Shown here: in pieces, positions 28,020-34,096 of the stretch
Position numbering within the stretch: the first letter of the stretch is position 1
Layout of the letters: each line of letters begins with the position of its first letter
Position numbers and translations under genes: made by a program
The notes under the pieces: model-generated
Databases searched by the model: none
Told to the model about the DNA's origin: nothing
Seen by the model: the letters and a program-made list of their open reading frames with translations, nothing else
Assembly: GCA_947476875.1 (NCBI GenBank)
Contig: CANJSG010000018.1
Coordinates: forward strand, 1-34,096
Direction: 5' to 3'
DNA length: 34,096 bases
DNA from: Verrucomicrobiota bacterium
GTDB lineage: Bacteria > Verrucomicrobiota > Verrucomicrobiia > Limisphaerales > CANJSG01

Positions 28020-28352
28020 GGCAACGAGGCCGCCATGAAACTTCCTCCCGACAAGCGAGCCGTGCGTGGGGAGCTTGTTGCCTCTCCACTCCGCTAAACC
28101 GGAACGAATCCGTCCAGAAAGCAGGCGCGAAGCGGCCGCTCCGAGGCAGGGCAGTGCCCGGCATACTGGACCCTTGGAATGAGTGTTCCCAACAAGCACG
28201 GGTGGATGCGCGCAGGTTGGGAGGAAGCTCCGGCGGACGGCTACGAGCGGCGGTGCTGGCGCCCGGCCACGTCGCCAAACGCAGCCCGAGCACCCGGCCA
28301 GCGGGAGCCGCTGAGATTGCCAAGGCGGAGACGAGCGCCCGCTGCGCCGCGC
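28020..28352. other. Intergenic region between CPBP gene and truncated reductase
   Basis: It contains the right copy of the inverted repeat (28028-28157) and then about 190 bases with no recognisable gene. Open frames exist in this stretch, but their composition (Arg/Pro/Ala-rich) is that of GC-rich non-coding DNA. Confidence 0.55.
28028..28157 (-). repeat. About 130-base repeat, right copy (inverted relative to 26906-27034)
   Basis: The reverse complement of this segment matches the left copy nearly throughout. It starts 8 bases after the CPBP stop codon and ends about 190 bases before the truncated reductase remnant. Whether it is a mobile element, a palindromic repeat family or a recombination scar cannot be told from two copies. 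Confidence 0.85.
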
Positions 28353-28649
28353 GTGCATGGCCGGATCATCGCCTGTGGCGGGATCTCCTCCTACAACGAC
28401 GAGAAACCAAAACCCGGTCCCGCCAACCTCTTCAACATGACGACCAAACGGCTCACGATGAAGGGACTGATCGTCGGCGATTGGCTCGATCGTCAGAGCG
28501 AATTTGAAAAGGAGGCGGGCGGCTTTTTCCGCGCCGGAAAGCTCAAGCACAAGGAAACCGTGGTGGCAGGAATCGACCAAGCCGTGGACGCATTTCTCGG
28601 GCTCTTCACCGGAAAGAACTCAGGCAAGATGGTCGTGAAACTGACGTGA
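28353..28649 (+). pseudogene. 3' remnant of a CurA/LTB4-dehydrogenase-like NADPH-dependent reductase
   Basis: The last 98 codons match the C-terminal end of medium-chain NADPH-dependent reductases of the CurA/leukotriene B4 12-hydroxydehydrogenase type: 'GRIIACGGISSYND', 'GPANLFNMTTKRLTMKGLIV', 'HKETVVAGIDQAVDAFLGLF' and 'GKNSGKMVV'. A full enzyme has about 330 residues. Upstream of about 28353 the homology stops abruptly and the frame turns into low-complexity GC-rich translation next to the repeat, so the nucleotide-binding and N-terminal domains are missing. It is almost certainly a deletion remnant. The frame itself is still open to the end. Confidence 0.8.
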
Positions 28650-28686
28650 TGCTGCCCGGCTAACGCCAGAGAACGAAAACGAATTT

Positions 28687-30069
28687 ATGCCCTACCAAAG
28701 TATCAATCCCGCCACCGGCAAAGTCTTGAAAACCTTCAAGGAGCTAACCGCCGCCCAGCTCGAACAAGCACTCCGCACCGCTGCGACCTGTTACACCACC
28801 TGGCGACATACGTCGTTTGCCCACCGTGCAACCGTCGCTGCGAAGGCCGTGGCCATCCTGCGCAAGCGCGCGGACGAGTTCGCCCGGCCGATGACGATCG
28901 AGATGGGCAAACGCATCGAAGAGGCCCGCGATGAAGTCGCGATCAGCGCCGACATCATCGACTACTATGCCAAAAACGCCGAACGCTTCCTGGCTCCCCA
29001 AAAGCTCAAGCCCAAGTCGGATCAGGCCGTGATAGAAAGCAGCCCGCTCGGCGTCCTCTTCGGCGTTCAACCGTGGAATTTTCCCTACTACCAACTCGCC
29101 CGCTTTGCTGCGCCAAATCTGATGGCTGGCAATGTCGTGATGGTGAAACACGCTGGCTGCGTGCCGCAGTGCGCCCTGGCTTTTGAGCGACTGTGGCGGG
29201 AGGCCGGCGCGCCCGTGGGTGCCTACACCAATCTTTTCATCTCCCACGACCAGGTGAACGAGGTCATCGACGACCCGCGTATCCAGGGCGTGGCGTTGAC
29301 CGGTGGCGTGGACGCTGCGCGGGGAGTCGCCGCCCGCGCCGGCCAGAACGTCAAGAAGACCACCATGGAGCTGGGCGGCAACGATGCCTTCATCGTGCTC
29401 GCCGACGCCGATCTCGACAAAACAGTCAAATGGGCCGTCTGGGCCAAAATGAACAACATGGGCCAATGCTGCGTCGCCGCGAAACGCTTCATCATCGTCG
29501 GAAAACTCTACGACCGCTTTCTCGCCAAATTTCAAGCGGCACTCGCGGCGTTCACGCCGGGCGACCCGATGGACCCGGCGACGACCCTCTCCCCGCTGTC
29601 CACTGAAGCCGCCTTGGCCACATTGCTCGCCCAGGTAAAACGCGCCGTAGCCAAGGGCGCGACCGTGGTGCTCGGCGGCAAGCGCATCGCCCGCCCCGGC
29701 TCCTACATGCAGCCGACGATTCTCACCGACATCTCCCCAAAAAACCCCGCCTACCGCGAAGAGTTTTTCGGCCCCGTCGCGCTGCTCTTCCGCGTGAAGA
29801 ATGAAGAGGAAGCCATCGCCCTCGCCAACGATTCGGACTTCGGTCTGGGTGGTTCCGTTTTCACTCAGGACATCGCGCGCGGCCAGCGCGTGGCCCGCCG
29901 CCTCGACACCGGCATGGTCTTCATCAATCACCCGACCTGGACGGCCGCGGAACTGCCGTTCGGCGGCATCAAGCATTCCGGCTACGGGCGCGAACTCTCC
30001 AGCTTGGGCATCCAAGAGTTCGTGAATAAAAAACTGGTGCGCGTTTCCTCGCTCGATGCGTCCCCCTAG
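28687..30069 (+). CDS. NAD(P)-dependent aldehyde dehydrogenase, succinate-semialdehyde dehydrogenase-like
   Basis: A 460-aa enzyme of the ALDH superfamily, close in length and style to the YneI/Sad succinate-semialdehyde group. Visible motifs are the catalytic asparagine in 'QPWNFPYYQ', the general-base Glu in 'MELGGNDAF', the catalytic Cys in 'NMGQCCVAAKRF', and the 'EEFFGPV' cofactor motif. The usual TGS of the nucleotide site reads TGG ('VALTGGVDAARG'). It oxidises an aldehyde to an acid in the cytoplasm; the exact aldehyde is not certain. Lysine codons are 15 AAA to 12 AAG by hand count, whereas most neighbours prefer AAG, a mild hint of different origin. An alcohol dehydrogenase follows after 39 bases. 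Confidence 0.9.
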   Translation: MPYQSINPATGKVLKTFKELTAAQLEQALRTAATCYTTWRHTSFAHRATVAAKAVAILRKRADEFARPMTIEMGKRIEEARDEVAISADIIDYYAKNAERFLAPQKLKPKSDQAVIESSPLGVLFGVQPWNFPYYQLARFAAPNLMAGNVVMVKHAGCVPQCALAFERLWREAGAPVGAYTNLFISHDQVNEVIDDPRIQGVALTGGVDAARGVAARAGQNVKKTTMELGGNDAFIVLADADLDKTVKWAVWAKMNNMGQCCVAAKRFIIVGKLYDRFLAKFQAALAAFTPGDPMDPATTLSPLSTEAALATLLAQVKRAVAKGATVVLGGKRIARPGSYMQPTILTDISPKNPAYREEFFGPVALLFRVKNEEEAIALANDSDFGLGGSVFTQDIARGQRVARRLDTGMVFINHPTWTAAELPFGGIKHSGYGRELSSLGIQEFVNKKLVRVSSLDASP

Positions 30070-30108
30070 TCACGTGAAAACGTTTTCCGAAAAAACCCAG
30101 CTTCAATT

Positions 30109-31161
30109 ATGAAAACTAACGCTTACGCGGTCACGGCCGCCAACTCCCTACTCGCACCATTTCAACTCCAACGCCGAGATCCCGGGTCTCACGATGTGGA
30201 AATGGAGATTCTGTTCTGCGGTGTCTGCCACTCGGATGTGCATACCGTTCGCAACGAATGGCTGGGAACGACTTACCCCTGCGTTCCCGGCCATGAAATC
30301 ATCGGTCGTGTGACCCGGGTCGGCAACCAAGTGAGGAATTTCAAAGAGGGCGAAATTGTCGGCGCCGGTTGCCTGGTCGATTCGTGCCGCACCTGCGCGA
30401 GCTGCAAGGTGGATCTGGAGCAGTTCTGCGAAGCCGGCGCGATCTTCACCTACAACTCGCCCGACAAGCACTCGGGAGGAATCACCTACGGCGGTTATTC
30501 CGACAGCATCGTCGTAGACGAAGCGTTTGTGCTCGCCGTCCCCCAGAATCTCGATCCCGCGGCGGCGGCTCCTTTGCTCTGTGCCGGCATCACCACCTAC
30601 TCGCCGTTGAAGCACCACAAGGTGACCAAAGGGCAGAAGGTCGGCGTGGTGGGTCTGGGCGGACTGGGGCACATGGGGGTGAAACTGGCCAAGGCGTTCG
30701 GCGCGCACGTCGTCGTTTTCACCACGTCGCTCAACAAGGTGGAGGATGCGCTGCGACTGGGCGCCGACGAGGTCGTCCATTCCAAGGACGAGGCCGCCAT
30801 GAAGAGGCACCTGAACAGTTGCCACTTCATCCTCGATACCGTGGCCGCGAAGCACGACCTCAACGCCTATCTCGTCATGCTCCGGCGGGACGGAACGCTG
30901 ACCCAGGTCGGTGTGCCGTCCGAGCCGCTCGCGGTTGACGTCAGCAACCTCATCTTTGGCCGCCGCAACTTGAGCGGCTCGCTCATCGGCGGTCTCAAGG
31001 AGACCCAGGAAATGCTCATTTTCTGCGGCCAGCACAACGTCACCGCCGATATTGAACTCATCCCGATCCAGCAGATCAACGCAGCCTACGACCGCCTCGT
31101 GAAGAGCGACGTGAAATACCGCTTCGTCATCGACATGGCCTCGCTGAAGCAGGCGTCTTAA
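30109..31161 (+). CDS. Zinc-dependent alcohol dehydrogenase (YahK/cinnamyl alcohol dehydrogenase-like)
   Basis: A 350-aa medium-chain dehydrogenase. Catalytic zinc ligands are visible in 'CGVCHSDVH' and 'PGHEIIG'. The structural zinc lobe 'CRTCASCKVDLEQFC' carries four Cys. The Rossmann motif 'GVVGLGGLGHMGVKLAKAFG' binds NADP(H) or NAD(H). The pattern is that of the YahK/AdhC aldehyde reductase group, which interconverts aldehydes and primary alcohols. It follows the aldehyde dehydrogenase gene on the same strand, so together they could oxidise an alcohol to an acid or clear toxic aldehydes. The substrate is inferred only at that level. Confidence 0.93.
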   Translation: MKTNAYAVTAANSLLAPFQLQRRDPGSHDVEMEILFCGVCHSDVHTVRNEWLGTTYPCVPGHEIIGRVTRVGNQVRNFKEGEIVGAGCLVDSCRTCASCKVDLEQFCEAGAIFTYNSPDKHSGGITYGGYSDSIVVDEAFVLAVPQNLDPAAAAPLLCAGITTYSPLKHHKVTKGQKVGVVGLGGLGHMGVKLAKAFGAHVVVFTTSLNKVEDALRLGADEVVHSKDEAAMKRHLNSCHFILDTVAAKHDLNAYLVMLRRDGTLTQVGVPSEPLAVDVSNLIFGRRNLSGSLIGGLKETQEMLIFCGQHNVTADIELIPIQQINAAYDRLVKSDVKYRFVIDMASLKQAS

Positions 31162-31354
31162 AAATCAGCCTCGAAATCGGCTCAGGCAAATCCGGTCCGA
31201 GCGGTGGCAGGTGATGTTTGAGGTGCGCGAAGATTTTGGACCGCGCCGCGTAGCAACCCGCTGCTGGTCAAATCGGGACGAATAACTGCGAACTAAGGAA
31301 CGAGTTTACCTGCGGCTTGGAAGGCCACCCTGCCTTGCACCGCCGCGTTTCCGC

Positions 31355-31915
31355 TCAGAGAGGCAGGATCTCGACGATCTCGGCGAGGGCCTGGCCGGCG
31401 GGATTGCTCAGCGTGTTGCGGCGTGCATAAAGGACGGCTCCTACGCCGGCTCCAAGCAGCGGCCCGGTGAACGTGTCCGCCGCGATGCGGAAGAATCCAT
31501 TCGGCCGGCTGGTGAAGGCAACCTTCTGTTCCGTCAACACGCGACCCACCGGGACTTTTCCCCCGAGGATGAGCCGGCGGGGTTCGGCCTCGAAGCGGTC
31601 GAGGTGGATGAGGATGGCGCCGAACTCGACGGACTTGCCGCTCTTCTCCAAACGCAGCAGCACCTCGCGCTGATAGACGTCGCCATCAACGCGGCTGGAG
31701 AGGACCTCGAGCTTCAGGCGGTCTCCGTGGAAGTTCTCCAGCGTCGAGGTCATGTCGCTGAGATGAACGAGCAATGAGCGATACGGCTCGGGCATCCTCG
31801 CTCCGTCGATGGGCTCCAATTCCGGCAAGGCCCGACCTGCCGAGGCGTAGAACTGGTCCAACGGAAACGCGAGGGAGTGGATCACCCGAGGATTGAGCTG
31901 CTCGCTGGAGTTCAT
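31355..31915 (-). CDS. Chorismate-lyase-like (UbiC/UTRA fold) protein
   Basis: A 186-aa protein. Its pattern matches the chorismate pyruvate-lyase-like superfamily: 'LLVHLSDMTSTLENFHGD' (about residues 48-65), 'YQREVLLRLEKSGKSVEFGA' (about 81-100), 'VPVGRVL' (about 120-126) and the final 'ARRNTLSNPAGQALAEIVEI'. Related enzymes cleave chorismate to 4-hydroxybenzoate or 3-hydroxybenzoate plus pyruvate. The arginine in 'YQREV' and the C-terminal Glu of 'VEI' are in the places where such enzymes bind and act. The substrate is not proven. The gene lies downstream of a HemN/HemW-like radical SAM gene on the same strand. Confidence 0.65.
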   Translation of the reverse strand: MNSSEQLNPRVIHSLAFPLDQFYASAGRALPELEPIDGARMPEPYRSLLVHLSDMTSTLENFHGDRLKLEVLSSRVDGDVYQREVLLRLEKSGKSVEFGAILIHLDRFEAEPRRLILGGKVPVGRVLTEQKVAFTSRPNGFFRIAADTFTGPLLGAGVGAVLYARRNTLSNPAGQALAEIVEILPL

Positions 31916-31943
31916 CGGGCTCGAATGAAGTCGAGGACTTCAC

Positions 31944-31967
31944 GGCAACGCAGCCCTGCCATGTTGG
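31944..31967 (+). repeat. Short dispersed intergenic repeat, copy 2
   Basis: This is the second copy of the element at 16855-16878 (core CAGCCCTGCCATGTTG). It sits in the 99-base gap between the radical SAM and chorismate-lyase-like genes, immediately before the hairpin at 31971-31992. Confidence 0.45.
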
Positions 31968-31970
31968 GTG

Positions 31971-31992
31971 GGGCGGAGCCGTTGCTCCGCCC
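31971..31992. repeat. GC-rich hairpin (GGGCGGAGC/GCTCCGCCC)
   Basis: A perfect 9-base stem with a 4-base loop lies between two minus-strand genes, just past the radical SAM stop codon. On the minus strand no T run follows. It could reduce transcription into the next gene, or be one of the dispersed hairpins also seen at 16673 and 26795. Confidence 0.55.
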
Positions 31993-32014
31993 GTTTGAAA
32001 CACCTGGCAACGCC

Positions 32015-33364
32015 TTACGCATACCTTCCCGTCCGATGCTCCGGCTTGAAGAACTCCTGCAACAGCCGGTCCACTTGGAGGAGGCCGTCGCGCGTGAGGC
32101 CGATGGTGTCGCCGTCTTCCACGAGGAAGCCCTGCTCCTTGATCCACGCCAGCGGCGCGGCGAACTGGACGCGCGGATCAGTGCCGAACTTCTGGATGAA
32201 GGCCGACGCTTCGGCGCTGCCAAGCTTGAGCTGGAGGATAAATTCGCGGAGGAACTTTTCGTCTTCGGGCACGACGTAAGCGCGGTAGGTCGGGAGCTGG
32301 CCGGCGTTCACCGCGTCCACGTAGGGCTGGAAGTCGTGGTGGTTCTGGTAATGCACGCCGTTCAGATGGCCGAAGCTGGCCACGCCGATGCTCAGGAGAT
32401 CCGCGCCGTTGAAGAGCCCTTGGCGATACTCGAACTTCACCTTGGCCGGGTCCTTCACGACAGTCGTGGTGCTGGTGACGGTGTAGCCGACCTTCTCGAA
32501 TTCGCTGTAGGCGTAGTTGACCCAGCGGCGCTTGGTCTCCCAATCGGCCACGGGCGCGACCAGTTTGCCCTCGGCCTTCATCTGTTTGTAGATGCCCGTA
32601 TTGTAGGGCACCTCCATCTGGTAGATCGTCAGCGAATCCGGCTGGAGCGCGACGGCCTTGGCCACGGTTTCTTTCCACAGTTCCTCGGTCTCTTCGACCA
32701 TGCCGGCGATGAGGTCGATGTTGATCTGCGGGAACCCGATCTCGCGGGCGAAGGCGTAGGCGCGCTGCACTTCCTTGGAACGATGCGCGCGGCCGTTGAT
32801 CTCCAGGATGTGGTCGTCGAAGTGCTCGATGCCGAGGCTGAGGCGGGTGACGCCCATCTCGCGGATGGCGCGGAGCTTGTGGTCGGTGAGCGTGCCGGGC
32901 TCGGCCTCGAAGGTGATCTCCGTGGCCTCATCCCAGGAGAGCTGCCGCTTCATGCCTTCGGTGAGGAAGCGGAGCTGGTCGGGCGAAAGGTAGCTGGGTG
33001 TGCCGCCGCCGAAGTAGATGAAGCGCGGCTTGCGTCCGCCGATGACGGCCTTGTTGGCGTAGAAGGCGAGGTCCTTCAACAGCGTGTCGATGTAGCCCTT
33101 GATGTCCTCGGCGTTCTTGTCGGTATAGACGCGGAAATAGCAGAAGTGGCAGCGCTTCCGGCAAAAGGGAATGTGGGTGTAGAGCCCCAGCGGCACGCCC
33201 GGCGCGGGCGCACGGTCGAGCGCGGCGTGGAAGTCCGGGATCGCCTCGGCCTTCCAGAAGGCGAACGGCGGGTAGTTCGCGACGAAATAGTTCCCGGCGG
33301 TCGTTTCCTTCTGGATGGGAGGACCGGCGGTCTTCGGCGGCGGGGCGATGGTGATGGTGTTCAT
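32015..33364 (-). CDS. HemN/HemW-like radical SAM protein (coproporphyrinogen oxidase family)
   Basis: A 449-aa protein. The radical SAM motif is 'IPFCRKRCHFCYFR' (Cys at about 68, 72 and 75), then 'YFGGGTPSYLS', 'FEAEPGTLT' and 'GVTRLSLGIEHFDDHIL', all typical of the HemN/HemW superfamily. True HemN coproporphyrinogen III oxidases have a fourth Cys two residues on; here Phe is found, as in HemW and HutW-like members, so it probably is not the classical heme-synthesis enzyme. Product names in databases often read 'coproporphyrinogen III oxidase-like'. It is paired with a chorismate-lyase-like gene downstream, which hints at an aromatic or cofactor-related reaction. Confidence 0.85.
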   Translation of the reverse strand: MNTITIAPPPKTAGPPIQKETTAGNYFVANYPPFAFWKAEAIPDFHAALDRAPAPGVPLGLYTHIPFCRKRCHFCYFRVYTDKNAEDIKGYIDTLLKDLAFYANKAVIGGRKPRFIYFGGGTPSYLSPDQLRFLTEGMKRQLSWDEATEITFEAEPGTLTDHKLRAIREMGVTRLSLGIEHFDDHILEINGRAHRSKEVQRAYAFAREIGFPQINIDLIAGMVEETEELWKETVAKAVALQPDSLTIYQMEVPYNTGIYKQMKAEGKLVAPVADWETKRRWVNYAYSEFEKVGYTVTSTTTVVKDPAKVKFEYRQGLFNGADLLSIGVASFGHLNGVHYQNHHDFQPYVDAVNAGQLPTYRAYVVPEDEKFLREFILQLKLGSAEASAFIQKFGTDPRVQFAAPLAWIKEQGFLVEDGDTIGLTRDGLLQVDRLLQEFFKPEHRTGRYA

Positions 33365-33368
33365 ACGG

Positions 33369-33572
33369 CTAGAGCTGGATTAGGCGATATTCTCGCGCCT
33401 TTCTAAGGATGTCTTCCGGCGACTCGTTTTCGTTGTCATGGAAGATGAGGTCTGAAATCCGCGGACAGCGAAGTTCAACTTTGAGCGACTCGATCCACTG
33501 GCTCGCTTCTTGGTCGGAACCTTTTCCGCTCCTGAGAAGCGAGATTAGCCTAAGCAGTTTTTCGTCGCTCAT
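33369..33572 (-). CDS. Colicin/pyocin immunity-like small protein
   Basis: 67 aa from the ATG at 33572; the longer form to 33632 is not protein-like at its start. The fold pattern of nuclease-colicin immunity proteins is recognisable: a first helix 'KLLRLISLLRSGKGSDQEAS', a second 'QWIESLKVEL', then the hallmark 'ISDLIFHDNENESPEDIL' and a final 'REYR'. In Im2/Im9-type proteins the matching region is SDLIYYP...SPxxIVxxxxxWR. Such proteins bind and block the nuclease domain of a cognate bacteriocin in the cytoplasm. No toxin gene is visible in the window, so it is an orphan. It ends 4 bases before the radical SAM start. Confidence 0.65.
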   Translation of the reverse strand: MSDEKLLRLISLLRSGKGSDQEASQWIESLKVELRCPRISDLIFHDNENESPEDILRKAREYRLIQL

Positions 33573-33707
33573 AGGATGTTGGCTGCTTGGTGAAAGGACA
33601 ATGGCTTGGCCCGCAGCACGCAGGGTTGCCATTCAACCGCCCCTCGACCCGAATAGGCGCTGCTTCAGCTGCGAGCCGCTTGGCCAGTTCAGGTGAAATT
33701 CGCGTCC

Positions 33708-34096
33708 TCATTTCTTCACTCCAAAGCAGTAGACGGTGCCGTCTTCAGATCCGATGACGAACTTGCCGGCGGCCACGGCGGGCGAGCTGCTGATCGACTG
33801 GCCGACTTCGTAGTTCCAAACCTCTTCGCCGCTTTTCAGGTTCACCAGATAGACGCGGCCGTCTGCAGATCCGACGACGACCTTGTCGCCTGCGACGACG
33901 GGCGACCCGTCTATCTTGCCACGTGTGCTGAAGGTCCAGACCTGTTCGCCGGTGGCTTTGTTGACGCAATGCAGCCGCTTGTCGCGTCCGCCGAAGAGGA
34001 CCTTGTCGCCGACGATGGCGGGCGAGCCGACGTAGGGAAACGCCCGCTGCTTGTAGCGCCAGACGGTGTTCGTCTTCACGAGGTCGATGCAGAGGA
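33708..34096 (-). CDS. PQQ-like beta-propeller repeat protein, truncated by window edge
   Basis: The frame ends with a stop at 33708 and is open to base 34096, so the 5' part lies outside the window. It shows three successive PQQ-type propeller blades: 'SPAIVGDKVLFGGRDKRLHC', 'SPVVAGDKVVVGSADGRVYL' and 'SPAVAAGKFVIGSEDGTVYC', each followed by a 'GEQVWTF' or 'GEEVWNYE' turn. This is the Trp-docking repeat pattern of BamB-like or PQQ-like propellers. Such proteins are common secreted or periplasmic proteins in this phylum and also occur fused to kinases. The full domain make-up is unknown. Confidence 0.85.
   Translation of the reverse strand, partial: LCIDLVKTNTVWRYKQRAFPYVGSPAIVGDKVLFGGRDKRLHCVNKATGEQVWTFSTRGKIDGSPVVAGDKVVVGSADGRVYLVNLKSGEEVWNYEVGQSISSSPAVAAGKFVIGSEDGTVYCFGVKK

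Noticed and set aside
31162-31354. Possible terminator after the alcohol dehydrogenase (AGCC...GGCT)
   Set aside because: The stem is only 4-5 bases with no T run; nothing else is visible in this gap.

Overview
The window looks like a chromosomal segment from a Gram-negative, GC-rich bacterium, most likely Verrucomicrobiota (Limisphaerales/Pedosphaera-like). The reasons are an alternative complex III operon, a large secreted propeller/Ig-like/delta-60 protein with the C-terminal 'VIQASTNLVNW' type tail common in that phylum, a PQQ-type propeller, weak Shine-Dalgarno signals and many GC-rich intergenic hairpin repeats. HldD (LPS heptose) and an AsmA-like protein point to an outer membrane. The taxonomy is inference; no rRNA or tRNA gene was seen.

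Left part (1-3905): the 3' end of a phosphatidylserine synthase gene and a LysE-type exporter on the plus strand. They converge with a minus-strand cluster of a universal stress protein, a radical SAM protein, a possible 55-aa protein and a cyclic-nucleotide-binding-domain protein.

Centre (4200-15450): ten tightly packed plus-strand genes, many with overlapping stop/start codons, ending at a strong rho-independent terminator. The first six encode alternative complex III (ActA to ActF), a quinol:electron-acceptor oxidoreductase. They are followed by a small membrane protein, a CcoN-like protein, a CcoO-like monoheme cytochrome and a membrane-anchored monoheme cytochrome c. The main discovery candidate is the CcoN-like protein. 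It keeps the cbb3 subunit I framework, but by my alignment five of the six heme/copper ligand histidines and the cross-linked tyrosine are gone. It should not be able to bind the usual hemes or CuB or to reduce oxygen. The operon therefore looks like ACIII joined to a 'pseudo-oxidase' that may act as a scaffold for c-type hemes.

Right part (15502-34096): RsgA GTPase, an M20 dipeptidase, an AsmA-like protein, the large propeller protein, HldD, a family 2 glycosyltransferase and a CPBP membrane protease. The protease gene is flanked by two about 130-bp copies of a repeat in inverted orientation. Next come the truncated remnant of a CurA-type reductase, an aldehyde dehydrogenase/alcohol dehydrogenase pair, a chorismate-lyase-like protein beside a HemN/HemW-like radical SAM protein, an orphan colicin-immunity-like protein, and the 3' part of a PQQ-like propeller gene running off the window.
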